DNA from: Adenophora triphylla var. japonica | Lineage: Eukaryota; Streptophyta; Magnoliopsida; Asterales; Campanulaceae | Direction: 5' to 3' | DNA length: 64,000 bases | Assembly (NCBI GenBank): GCA_022495995.1 | Contig: JAFEMH010002516.1 | Location: 271,143-335,142, forward strand | Shown here: piece after piece, positions 44,932 through 56,125 of the stretch | Layout: each line of letters opens with the position of its first letter | How positions within the stretch are numbered: the first letter of the stretch is position 1 | Notes under the pieces: generated by a model | What the model was told of the DNA's origin: nothing | Databases searched by the model: none | The model's input: the letters and a program-made list of their open reading frames with translations, nothing else | Program-made: the position numbers and the translations under genes

Positions 44932-46402
44932 ATGGATTCGTCATTTGTTTCGAGAATTTCACTGAGGCTTTCGAAGGAGAGGCAAGAACACGTTCTTGAA
45001 CGGCTCAAGATGTGGATGAGGCGCCACATGAGGTACAATAAACGGGCTTTTGAGTTGAGATTTCAACTCCGCTCGATTTGGTCCCTTAAGGAGTTAGTTC
45101 CTGATTGGGAGTTGTTGCGGGCTGCTGCAAGGTTCTGGGATGTTAGGAGGCATGTGTATAGCTTCTCCTACAATGAGATTACGCCCACCTTTGAGGATTT
45201 TCGGGCTTTTCTTGGAGGATCGGAGCTGGAGGCCATCTCGCTTCCTTTGATCGGGGGTGCGACCGTGAGCGTGTAGCTCGCATATTTTCTTCGGGCTTCG
45301 TTGGAGGAAGGGCAAGGTATGACTTTTGATTCTGGTCATATTGATGTTTCTACACTGCCCGAGAGATTTATAGGTGACGACGAGAGTGATGTCTCGTGGA
45401 ATGCATTTGCTTTATGCGTGATAGCAACGCTTTTTATGGTCAGCGCCCTTGGGGTATGAGATGGTGCCTTGTTGGATGTGGTAGGGCATTTTCGAGCCGA
45501 TGAGAATATTGCTCTGTTGGTTCTGGGGGAAACCCTTCACGACATTGATCGCTTGGTGACAGGGGATAGGTTCATGTGAGGGGGAAGCCCCATTTTGCTC
45601 ACCTTGTGGTTGCGAGAGAGGCTTCAAGCTATGCCTGAGTCTTCGGAATCTTTTAGTCCATGAACGTTTGCTCAGCGGCCTCTTGTATTGGATATGGATC
45701 AGTCCGCCTGGGATAGATGGATGGCACAGCTTGGTACGCATCAAATCCGTTGGTGGGTTCCTCACTGGGGGATTGAGACTAGGAGGGCCTTTCAGGAAGG
45801 TTCCTATGTTGTCAGAGTTCCGGGGTTGTCTTGGTCCTCTTTCTATATCCCGTCGCTTGTTGCTCGACAGTTTGGGATGAGGCAGGAGCCTTTGCTGGAC
45901 TGGAATGACATCGCCACCATGGAGGTAGCTTCTTTCTCTATGAAAGATTCAGATGCCTTTCTTTATTTTCTGAGGGTATGGAAGTATTCCGCTTTCCCTC
46001 CTGTGGTACGAGCAGTATATCGGACAGACCCAAGTGTTTTTGGGGAGCAGGCGCAAAGCGACTCTGGGGCAAGATTGCCATCTCAGTTACAACCTTAGAA
46101 GTGCAGAAGCCTGGTATAACCCTCAGAATGTTACGGGAGATGCTATGTTTGACTACGAGACCAGAGTTGACCGACTGACGGAGAGGGGTCCCCTTTTGCA
46201 GACTCGCAGGGAAGAGATCCGAGCCGAGGCACGGGTGAATGAAGCTTTGCGAGCTACTAGATTGTTTGACCCGACGGGGAGGACTCTTGATCTAGGAAGG
46301 AGAGAGACAGAGTTGGCTCACGTGGAGCTAAAGAAGACTCGCCGGGGACGAGGGAAGAAAGGGAAGAATGGCGAGGGGACAAGCGCGAGTGGCGCCGAAT
46401 GA
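44932..46402 (+). pseudogene. antisense ORF of A (DUF7745/plant-mobile-domain-like)
   Basis: ATG 44932 opens a frame that is continuous to 46098 except for four stops, near 45275, 45459, 45577 and 45661. It then shifts by one frame and ends at 46402. N-terminal part: LRAAARFWDVRRHVYSFSYN and EITPTFEDFRAF. C-terminal part: DRWMAQLG, VPGLSWSSFYIPSLVARQFGM, then a charged, Lys/Arg-rich tail (KKTRRGRGKKGKNGEG). The 'L-x-x-Q-F-G' segment resembles DUF7745 proteins of Ogre-like elements; the assignment is from memory. All four stops fit C-to-T changes (three CGA to TGA, one CAG to TAG). It lies between integrase and LTR, antisense to both. Confidence 0.65.
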
Positions 46403-46707
46403 CCTCCTAAGTATCCATTCATTGCAATGCAGACACATTATTTGTTAAATGTATTAAATTGTCTTTTAGCATGTTGTGAGCTTGAGAGTAGACCGTGCTT
46501 GTACTCATCAAGAAGTGTTTAAATTGTTAGTGATTTGTGATTTACTTTTAAAGCTTTGTCGAGACGCAAGATCTCTTGCTTGCTTTTTGTCTGAGCCATG
46601 GCGGCGTCCAGTTTTTAGACTTTCTGTGTTTTGATTGATCTGAGCCTTGATTGGCATCCAATTTTTTTTGTTTTTGTGTGTTTTTAGACCGAACCAATGA
46701 AGGCTGC

Positions 46708-46746
46708 CTACGTTCCCCCCGGACTGAGGGGCTTAGGTCTCCGTAG
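46708..46746 (+). repeat. hairpin cassette H3 (copy A)
   Basis: CTACG (46708-46712) and CGTAG (46742-46746) flank CCCC/GGGG. It is preceded by GACCGAACCAATGAAGGCTG, like GACCGGACCAG in I. Here it lies between the ends of two convergent genes (46402 and 46794). Confidence 0.65.
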
Positions 46747-46793
46747 TTCGACACTTTTTAGAAGTGACGGGGAGACAGGAAGGTCGATTTTCT

Positions 46794-48069
46794 TCAGGCA
46801 AAGTATCGGCGAAGCTTGCTTCCATTGACAGGATTCATGAAAGGATTGCAGTCTAGGTCTGTTAGCTTAGTGGCACCTTCGGAGAAGATCTTTTGGACCA
46901 CGAATGGACCGATCCATGTTGGTTCCCATTTTCCTAGCGGGTTGGTTCGGGTGGTAGGCTTTTCTTTAAGTACCAGATCACCTTCCCTGATGTCTCGGGA
47001 TTTGACTTTCTTGTCGAAAGCCCTAGCCATTCTGCTTTGGTAGGCTCGGATGTGCTCCATGACCTTTAGTCGACGCTCGTCTAGCAGGGCCAATTCGTCG
47101 TGTCGGCTCCGGAGCCATTCGACTTCGTTGATCTTGTTTTCCAACAACACTCAGAGTGAGTGGATTTCCAATTCAACGGGCAACACTGCCTCCATCCCAT
47201 AGGTCAGGGCGAATGGAGTTTCTCCCGTGGCTGTCCTGACTGATGTCCAGTAGCCCCAAAATGCCAGGTGTAGCTTCTCGGGCCAATCTCGTCCTCGTAT
47301 GATCATTTTTCTGATGATCCTTTCGAGGGTTTTGTTTACTACTTCTATTGCGCCGTTAGTTTGTGGCCTGTAAGGAGAGGACTTATGGTGTGTGATCTTG
47401 AATTTGGCCAATAGTCTGTCGCATTCTCCTTCAAAGTGAGATTCGTTGTCAGATATGACCTCGTTCAGGATGCCGTGTCGACATATGATGTTTTCCTTGA
47501 GGAAATGTGCGACCTTCTTGGAAGTCAGCACTTTGTAGGACTTGGCTTCGACCCATTTTGTGAAGTAGTCGATGGCTACCAAGACGAACTCGTGGCCGTT
47601 GCTGCCGGGCGGAGCGATCTTCCCGATGACGTCGATTCCCCAAGTGACGAAGGGCCAGGGAGTGGTCATGCAATAGAGATCATGAGGGGGAAGATGGTTG
47701 AGGTTGGAGAACCGTTGGCACTTGTCGCAGCTTCGGACAAAGTGGATACAATCCGCCTCCATGGAGATCCAGTAGTAGCCCAGTTGAAGGATGATCTGTA
47801 TCAGGGCTCTGGCGTTCATGTGGGGACCGCAAGCCCCATTGTGGACTTCATTCATAAGCTTGTTTGCTTTTTCCTTGTTGATACAGAGGAGGAGCGGTCC
47901 TTAGTAGTGTTTCTTGTATAGCATGTCCCCAAGGATGACAAAGTGAGAGGCAAGGCGTTTTAGGGCCACGATGCTCTTGGCTTTGATTTCTTCTTTGCAT
48001 TTGCCTTCTTCTTTCATGAAAGAGGTTTCCCTGTTCTTGAGGTATTGGTAGATTTGGTTGTACCACGGC
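46794..48069 (-). pseudogene. integrase of A (Ogre/Tat type)
   Basis: From 47855 downward the zinc domain (HNGACGPHMN, CDKCQRF) and catalytic core are readable: Asp in WGIDVIGKI, Asp in VISDNESHF, Glu in GAIEVVNKTLERI. The frame continues to RRYFA at 46794, with the C-terminal KVKSRDIREGDLVL and GKWEPTWIGPFVV segment typical of Tat elements. One stop at 47151 falls in 'EIHSL*VLL'; it fits CGA to TGA. Upstream of 47855 the linker is frameshifted, and it is cut at 48069 by the Athila-like LTR. RT and gag of this element are absent from the window. Confidence 0.85.
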
Positions 48070-49332
48070 TGATGGATGTGGTTTTACCCATCCAAATGAT
48101 ATGTTTCCTAGCTTATTTTCTGTTCGAAACCTTGGAAATTTAATGTATTTTGTAGAATTTTTTTAGTACAGGGTCTGAAGTGAAATTAAGCAGAAAAGAG
48201 GAGAAAAAGTGTGTTTTAAAATTCAAGGACCAAACTGCAAAGCTGGGAAGTACAGTGACCAAAGTATAACTGTCGATAATAAGTCGAAGGAAAAGACCAT
48301 CACTTATTGTTCAATTGGGCGACCTCGCAGGGATTTTTGGCGACCGCCCAAGTGGTTGAATTGGGCTGGATTTTTCTTGGTTTTGGGCTTGGTTTGGGCC
48401 TGATTTAACAAGGCTGTCACAAGCAAGTGCAACCGAGGTATAGATATAAATTGAGTAATTGTTTTTGGAGGAAAAGGGCAGCCGTGGTACTATTCCAAGG
48501 AAAAAAGAGGAGGACGCCGAGTACTATTCACAGGAACATCAAGAACAACCATGGTATTTTATTACTATTCGAGTCCATGTTTCGTTTATTTATTTTAATT
48601 TTGTAATTTTTATTATGATTATGAGTAGTTAAATATTTGATTTGCTGATTGGGAATAACATTACATGATCTTTTTGCTATAGTTTTTCAATCTTAATTCA
48701 ATTTCTTTCTAGAGTAGTAAAATATTTTTAATCCGTTCTAGGGTTTCAGATTTATGTTAAGATACTTTTGGCCCTAGAGTTTGTGGGTATCCATTTCTAT
48801 GGTAACTCGGGCATCGATACATTGACCACTATTTTACTACTTAGATCTAATTGAGGACGTAACTGAAATTAATTGGTTTAGGTTCAGATATTCTTTCGAT
48901 CTTAAGGCTTTCTTAGATTATTATATTAAACGTAGCTGGAAGTATAATAAAAAGAGAATATTTGAGTTGCAAATCGCACACCAAACTGTCCCAACTCATG
49001 ATTTTGTGAATGAACCCTATAATGAAATTGATGTCTTCTTTAAGTGATAAAATAGCATAAAGTGAATGTATTGTGAAACCCAATACGTGAATCCCGTTGT
49101 CAATCTTGAATTCAATCCTTTGCTTTATTTTAAGTAGCTTAATTTATTTGCTTTTCAATATTAGTTTAATCAATCAATCAAAACAAACCCCCCCCCTCTT
49201 GGTTACCTTTACACTAATTAAATTCACTTGTTATTCATACAAGTCTCTGTTGTTCTACCCTTACTTTTGTACACTGCTACTCCGGTACTTGTGCACTTGC
49301 AAGGTTTTATTACAGTGGAATTTTATCCATCA
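48070..49332 (+). repeat. Athila-like 5' LTR
   Basis: 1,263 bp with perfect 8-bp terminal inverted repeats TGATGGAT/ATCCATCA. It has a plus-strand TATA-like stretch near 48440 and a word GGCGACCGCCCAAGTGGTT (48339-48357) that is also in the E LTRs. No coding sequence. Family assignment rests on the primer site that follows. Confidence 0.8.
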
Positions 49333-49338
49333 AGTTTA

Positions 49339-49389
49339 TGGCACCGTTGCCGGGGATTTGTTGTGATTTGAACAAGTTGATTTTGTTAG
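49339..49389 (+). promoter_or_regulatory. primer-binding site of the Athila-like element
   Basis: TGGCACCGTTGCCGGGGA (49339-49356) is one base from the usual TGGCGCCGTTGCCGGGGA site of Athila elements (tRNA-Asp type). Only about 30 bp of interior follow before C begins at 49390. Confidence 0.8.
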
Positions 49390-50311
49390 TGTATTGTAAA
49401 TGATGCTGCAGGAATTGTGCTTATCAGTAATCCTCCACGTGGCAGGACTAATCACCTGGCTCTTGACCTGAAAACAAGAACCCACGACTAGCCGGATGTG
49501 TCTCCGGCTTAGACCCTCGGGCGTGAGAGTAAGTATATGTTTCGGAGAGCAAATATTGTCAATGAACAATTGAATTCAAATAACAAAAATGCAGTTACCT
49601 TTGCTCCGTTGGTAGTGATGATGTATTTATAGGAGATGACTGTTGTATTTTTGGTGGTGCTACATGAGCTCTGAGATTTTAGTGACAGTTACAAGTAATG
49701 TGAACGTGTCTTATAACGGCTCCTGATTTTTAGGGAACCGGTTATGGAAAGGTTTGACTCACGGGCATCCATCTGTTAGGTCGACACTCGGTGATTAGGT
49801 CGAGGTCGCCATTTGTGGAATGGTCGACTTGACTGACGGGTAGAGCGCGGATCGTACCCGTATTAGAGCCTGGATTGTGGGGTCGGACTAAGTTAGGTCG
49901 GGACCTGATAGGTCGGACATTGGGCTTAGTCGACAGATATTTGTGACGGGCTTTGGGCCTTGCATTGATTGGGCCTGGCCTCCTTGATATGATGGGGCAA
50001 TGGTTGCCTTGAGGATTGGGCTTTGCTCACTTGGTCCAACCCGACACTTTTGGTATGTTCAGTGGCCCCCAACTTTCGAGTTGACTTTGTCGACTTGGAA
50101 GTTAAGGAGATCTTTGACAAGAATTTCTTTACTCGCAGGTCGCTACTAGTTTTCGAAGTTAGTCGACTATGATGACGTGGCACAATCCTGGGCGTTGGCG
50201 ATGAACGGCAGGAGATGAAGGAGCGCCATTTTTCTGTCATCATTATTGTTTTGACGCTTGGTGTGCTTTCTCGAAAACCGCTTCAGAGTTTAATTACGGA
50301 AAATCAATTTT
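49390..50311 (-). repeat. 3' LTR of C
   Basis: Left end TGTATTGTAAATGATGC, similar to F at 40020. A minus-strand TATA (CCTATAAATACAT, 49621-49633) lies about 240 bp from that end. The right limit is placed next to GGGGAAAAGAAATTC on the minus strand, a likely polypurine tract. It is approximate, as no second LTR is in the window for comparison. Confidence 0.65.
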
Positions 50312-50340
50312 GAATTTCTTTTCCCCTTTCCAAATTTGGG

Positions 50341-50354
50341 AAAATATAAATACC
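50341..50354 (+). promoter_or_regulatory. TATA box of the C antisense gene
   Basis: AAATATAAATACCC on the plus strand, about 190 bp before ATG 50546 and about 35 bp outside the LTR. F has an equivalent box at 40914-40922. Confidence 0.5.
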
Positions 50355-50545
50355 CAAAATCCCCTTCTGGTTCGAATTCTTACCGTCTTCAAACTCTTCT
50401 TCCTCGGCGATAATTGCGGAATAGCAGCAGGATTTAACCCAGGTTTTCGGCTTTGGCAACGGATTCCCCTTTTGCGATCAATCAAGGTATTTCCCTTGTA
50501 CATTTGCTTTAGGGTTTGCAATTCATGCTCTGTTTTTGCTTTCTC

Positions 50546-53500
50546 ATGGCTAGAACCTTCCGTAGTGAACCAGGAGCTTGGTATGGGTATTGCAATGTTA
50601 ACCGTAGAGTGTATAAGAACGTGAATGGTGAGTGGAGAGAGATGTCTTTGGATGAATGTGCTTCCATCTTGACCAGGTGGGAATTGAATTTTAGTGAGAC
50701 AGGTTTGCCCATTGTAGGGGACGTTGAAAACCTAGTATTCGATGACTCAAATATCGTCACTTTTCATCTATTTCACGAACTGCTTGACCATATCACCTTG
50801 TTTTATGTTAGGGATGTCCATAAACCTTCCTTCCTTAGAAATAGAATAGGTTTTCCGGGGGAGTCTAGGTCACCCTTAGGTAGGTCGACTGAATGTGATC
50901 GTAGGACTGACTCCCCTGCTTCCTCTTTTGTTTGTACAGATATGACGACTCAGGGTGGGACTACAGCTTCAACTTCTTCAAGTCCTCGAATAGTGGATGC
51001 ATTTGGCTCCTCTGTCGTACCAGGGAAGAATGAGAGAGGATACATACCCAATAGGCCTCTTCGAGGAAAGAAAAATATGGATTCCCGATTTGCCATGGAT
51101 TATGATTTCTGTGGAGTAAGTAGAGCGGATTATAGGGTAACCATCCTTAGTAAGGCGGATTTTATGGCTAAGTTCCGTGCCACCTTCACCACTGATGCCA
51201 CTAGGGTGGCCTTCTTTTATGGACAGTTTGAGGCGGGGATGAGGTTGCCATTGGATCCTTTCATCAATGAATTCCTTGAGTGTATAGATGCTCTTCCTCT
51301 CCAGCTTGGGGCCAACACCTGTAGGGTCCTGATATGTTTTGCCATGGTATGTAGATTTCTAGGCCATGAGCCCTGCATGAGAGTTTTCAAGGAGTTTTTT
51401 GCTCCTAAGCTCGACAAAGCTGATTGGGGGATTAGCACTCCTTCTAAACCCAACTCCCCAAAGCTGTTTGCCAATCTTCCCAATAAACATAGTGGTTGGA
51501 ATTCTCATGTGGTAGTTGTAGAGAGTAGGCTGGGATGGGAGTTCCCTTCGCCAAATAGCGAGTCTGACGTTATTGGCGAGGAGAATTACTGGGAGCCTCC
51601 ATGGCACCAAACTTTGTATAAGAAACTGTGCGCATTGGTCGAGAAAGGGCCCATTAGCTGGGAGTTGCTAGGGACGACCAAGTACAACTATATCCAGGCT
51701 GGGATGATGCCTGGGGATGGAGTGGTGGAGCCCCTTGTTCCTGTGTTGAGAGGGCAGGTATATCCAGACTGGGTTACTCATTCTTTGGGTAGGTTGAAAG
51801 AGAACTGTCAATTTTGTCAGAAGAACGAAAACTATTGCAAAGACAATGGAGAGCACATTGGTGGTAAGGGTTTACTTGACCTGTATTCGTTAGCTCGTCG
51901 CTTGCCTGCTCGTATGTAGAACTATCTAGCTCGTACATAGAACTATTTTGACTTGCATTTCTTTATTCATCAAATTGCCTGCTCGTATGTAGAATCAGTT
52001 AATTCGTATATAGAACTGCTTTGAATTGTATCAATTAGCTCGCCAATAGCTTGCTCGTACGCAGAACCGTTTAGCTCGTACATAGAACTGTTTTGAATTG
52101 CCGAGCTAACACTTGATTACTTTGATGTCGTGTAGTTTTGACTCCCGACCAAGAAGCTGCCATGGTTCGAATAGTGGGAGTGTCGGATAAGAAGAAAGCT
52201 AAGAGAGCTCATGGGACCCTCAATGCTAGGGCGAGCAGAGAGAGGGAAGTTGCTGCGAGGAACAATCTGCTCCCAAAGGATGTTGCTGGGATGATCCCAA
52301 TGGAAAAGGTCGAGCTGGAAGAACCTTTGCAGAGTGGTACCCAATCCAATGACGCTAATGAAGGGGGTGACGAGTCCCACAGGTCAGTTAGGGCAAGTCT
52401 GAGCTCCGACCCAATTCAAGATGCCAATGTGGAGACCTCTGGAGCTAGGATGGCGGGGGCTAGCCCTTTACATGTTGTCAATGTTGATGATGATGACATG
52501 GAGGAAGATGATGACGATCTTCCTCTGAGCACGAAGAAGAGGTCTCGATCTGAGAAGGGAAAGTATGTGTCTTCGAGCCAATTGCCTCCATCAACCTTTT
52601 CTCCCCCTAGCAAAGAGTCTCTTGATGAAAAGATGAGGAGGTTGAGTGATGTGCCTCCTCTCGATGGGGTTAACAGTTTGAGTCGCCGCTATCCCGATAT
52701 GAGCTTGGGCCAGGTCGTGGTTAGGAGGGCCATTGATGTTGAACTCCTGGCTCACTTTGCTGATAAGGGGATCACCCCTGAAGAGTTCTCAGCTCGCTCT
52801 GGGATGGTGCACAGTGAGGTATACCTTCACCTTTCCTTTCTGTCTTGTCGCTTATTCCTTTAGCCTGTCAGTTCAACTTCCGAGCTAACTCTTCTCTGAT
52901 TTCCTTTGATGCAGAATCTCACTATGGTCGAGCAAGTTAAATGTTCTTGGAGGGCCTCCATTGAGAGGGAGAGGCAGGCTCTTAAGGACTTATCCAAGAA
53001 GTCCCAAGAACTGGCTGAGCTAAGAGAGAAATTCAATGACTTGGATAACTCGTATGACGCCATGGAGATGGTCAAGAAGAAAGCCCTGGTAGACCTTGAA
53101 GCTGCTGAGTCCAAGCTCAAGGAGGCGGAGGTAGAGAGAGATGCTGAGAAGAAGGAGCTAGAGAAAACCAAGACGGAGCTGGCAACAGTTTCTAAACTTT
53201 TGAAGGAGAAGGATACCTTCCTGGTCGAGCTGCATGAAGAACATCGACTAGAGCGGGTAAAATGGCAAGAAGATCTCCAGACCGCCGCTAAAAATGCTGC
53301 TAAAGCTGCCGTTGACGAATTCAAAGAGGGAGATGAATATTATAATACCATCGTGGCCAAGGCACATGACTTTCTGGAGGTAGGCAAAAGAAATATGGCG
53401 CGTCGAGCACTGGTGGATTCAACAGCTACAGTTACCATCGAGCAATTAGCTCGTTGGTTCTCTGAATCCCAAGATGCGACATGGCATCTCGTAGGGGTCA

Positions 53501-53768
53501 CTCGCTCGTTCCTTATCTTGAGAAAGACCTAGCCTTCATCGCTCAATAAGACAAAGAGGATGGTTGTGAACCGTGGGTGGCCCCCGAGATTGTTGACAGA
53601 AACTTCGATGTCGTCTTGCAAGAGCTCGAAGATGCCGACCTTATGGAAGAAGAACCTGAGCGGTTATATTCAGAGTCAGGTAAACCTTTAGACCCCCAGC
53701 AACAAGGAGATGATGGGGAAGGTCGAGCTTCTATTGACGACCAAACCGATGCTAGCCTGGTCTCTTGA
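50546..53768 (+). pseudogene. antisense spliced gene of C (gypsy-type transposon protein)
   Basis: Three exons: 50546-51863, 52136-52818 and 52915 on. Intron 1 (GTAAGG...GTGTAG, phase 1, 272 bp) contains a small tandem repeat. Intron 2 (GTATAC...GATGCAG, phase 0, 96 bp) is shorter. Joined, they keep one frame for about 870 codons. Exon 1 holds MARTFRSEPG, LPLDPFINEFL, GWNSHVVVVESRLGWEFPSP and YIQAGMMPG, the same order as in K. Exon 2 is charged, with an acidic run (DDDDMEEDDDD) and a KKRSRSEKGK basic patch that could be a nuclear signal. Exon 3 is a long coiled coil (RERQALKDLSKKSQELAELR on). The end is damaged: a one-base shift near 53500 and a TAA near 53550, after which PEIVDRNFDVVLQELED continues to 53768. 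Confidence 0.8.
51905..52110. repeat. tandem repeat inside intron 1 of the C antisense gene
   Basis: Four imperfect copies of 'ctcgtacatagaactgttttgaattg', spacing roughly 45-60 bp, nearly fill the intron. Confidence 0.75.
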
Positions 53769-54029
53769 TTTATTTGGTTGAATTGTAATGAACAAGTCCC
53801 AAACAATATTTTGCTTTTTTTTGTTTGAAATTATCTGAATGCCTTGGCCCAGTTTTTTGGGGAGGCATAGAAACATGTTATCATATTTTTTGCAAGTCTC
53901 AGCCCACTTTTGGGAGACTTATAATCGTAGCCAACTTTAATCTCTGAATGTTGTATGTTTTCCATCTCAGCGTGTGTGTGTCGAGCTAGATGTAGTAGGA
54001 AGAGTCGACCTAAGCCTTAAGAATTCAGA

Positions 54030-54375
54030 AACAAGGTTGACTCAAGGTCGAACCTGTTTAGAGATGGCATAGGGTAGAGCTCATTGGAACAAAATCGACC
54101 TTGGATCGGACTTGTTATGAGACCAAAGCAGACTAAGAGTCGAGCTAATTTGGACGAAGTCGACGGTGAGTCGGACATGTTAAAGGAACAACGCTGATTA
54201 AGAATCGAGCTCATTAAAACGAAGTCGACTATGAGTCGGACTTGTTAAAAGAACAAAGCTGATTAAGAATCGAGCTCATTAAAATGAAGTCGACTATGAG
54301 TCGGACTTGTGAAAAGAACAAAGCTGATTAAGAATCGAGCTCGTTCAAACTAAGCTGACTGAGAGTCGAGCTAGT
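54030..54375. repeat. 65-bp tandem array of C
   Basis: About five copies of 'tgattaagaatcgagctc' plus 'gaagtcgactatgagtcgga', copies at about 54125, 54191, 54256 and 54321. The array lies in the shared 3' region of the convergent pol and antisense genes. Tat elements are known to hold variable tandem repeats in this region. Confidence 0.85.
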
Positions 54376-54493
54376 TAAAACTGGTGTTGTACAACATTTG
54401 GTCGAATGAAAAAGCATTTTTATTGAAGTACGAATACACTTACATTAATCTGAAAACTAGAAATAAGACAGGCTCGAACTTGGAAGCTGAAAA

Positions 54494-55620
54494 CTAGAAG
54501 TAGTATTTGATGAGGTGAGTAGCATGCCATGGGTGCTTCAGCTCTTCACCATCAGGATGAGCAATCATGTAAGTCCCCTCTTTGACAACTCGAGTAACTA
54601 TATAAGGACCTTCCCAATTAGGAGATAGCTTGTTCTGCTGGGTCCTTCTCCTCGTTGCCTCGATCTTCCTCAACACGTAATCTCCTACTTGGAATGATCT
54701 TGCTTTCACCTTCTTGTCATGGTAACTTTTAGTTCGCTGCTTGTAGTTAACCATTCGGAGGTGAGCCGTATCTCGTTTCTCGTCGATCGTATCCGGTCGA
54801 TTAATGTTGGTATCATTCTACTCCCGATTGAAGAAAGTCACTCTAGCGAGGGAAATCTGAGCTCGGCAGTGCCATGGCCTCCGATCCATATGTGAGAGCA
54901 AATGGGGTTTCCCCCGTAAAGGCCCCCGAGCCGGTCAGACGAACCGCCCAAAGAGCAAGGGGAGTTTTGTCCAACCGGTTATTGCGTCGACCTACGAGAC
55001 TGTCTTGAGCGAAGATAGGCACAAGTTTATTCGCCGCCTCGCCTTGCCCATTACCTTGGGGATAGGTGACGTAAGATTGCCAATGTTTGATACCAACTCG
55101 GTTTATTTCGCTTCGAAAGCTCGGGAGAACCGCAGCCGTTGTCGAACACTATTGCTCGAGGAAAACCAAATCGACACCAAATGAAATCATGAATGAAGTT
55201 GATGGCGTTTTCTTCTGTGATACGAGCTAATGGCTTGGCCTCAACCCACTTGGTGAAATAATCTATGGCGACGATCACATACTTGCAATTTCCCCGGGCG
55301 GGAGGGAAGGGTCCAATCAAGTCGACGCCCCACATATCGAATGGCCAAGCAGCGATCACTAGAGTCTGCTCGGTTGTAGGCATATGAGGTAGGTTGGCAA
55401 ACCTTTGACATTGATCACATTGCTGAACAAATTTATGAGTGTCAGCTCTCATGTGTGGCCAGTAGTACCCCAAAGTGATCAACTTGTCGGCTAGAGTCCT
55501 GGCCCCCGGGTGTCCACCACAAATCCCACTGTGTACTTCATGTATCAATAGGGCGACCTCTTGAGGGTGGATGCACTTTAGCAATGGTCGAGTGTAGGAT
55601 CTTCTAAACAGATCGCCCCC
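54494..55620 (-). pseudogene. integrase of C
   Basis: From 55620 downward: zinc domain with HSGICGGHPGARTL and CDQCQRF, first catalytic Asp in MWGVDLIGPF, second in VFDNG. Just after this (about 55140) the frame shifts. The catalytic Glu is readable in another frame (QGNGQGEAANK, about 55060), and a further shift lies near 54860. The last segment is open again (54754-54494): KVKARSFQVGDYVLRKI, SPNWEGPYIV, HLIKYYF. One TAA (55621) separates it from the RNase H frame. Confidence 0.85.
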
Positions 55621-56125
55621 TTAAATGACGTACCTCGGAGTTTTCTTTTTGATAGCTCGAGCTTTCTTCTCGTCATCAGGCAGCTCGCCACTTTCTAGGT
55701 ATGCTTTCATTTCTTCGATCCAACACTTCTCATAAACCCAATTTCTTGAAGCGTCCTCTACACATTGAATTTTTATCCTCTCATAAGCTGGATTTTCGAG
55801 GAAAGAGATAGGCTCTTCATGTGGCTCATCTGAAGTGGCTAATTTCGAGAGGAGGTCGGCTAGCTCGTTGGCCTCCCGTCCAATCCTCTGAATCTCCCAG
55901 AATTCCAAATCCTTTATCAGTTCCTTTACCAGGTCGCAGTATCTAATCAGAGTGGAACTTAGTACCTCGTACTCGCCTTTGACCTGGTTGACTACCAGTT
56001 GGGAGTCACAATAAGCCATGATTTTAGTCGCTCCAAAGCACTTGGCATACTCTATGGCTGCTACCAGGGCTTCGTATTCAGCCTGGTTGTTGGAAGCATC
56101 AAACTTGAACCTTAGTGACTCTTTT
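55621..56125 (-). pseudogene. second (archaeal-type) RNase H of C
   Basis: Tat elements carry an extra RNase H after the first. Its start, WKVYSDGSATKNVSG with the first Asp, lies at the end of the RT frame near 56200. A one-base shift near 56115 follows. The rest is open: NNQAEYEALVAAI (Glu), MAYCDSQLVVNQV (Asp), RIGREANELADLLSKLA (final Asp). All four acidic positions are present. A linker with CVEDASRNWVYEKC runs to the stop at 55621. Confidence 0.8.
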
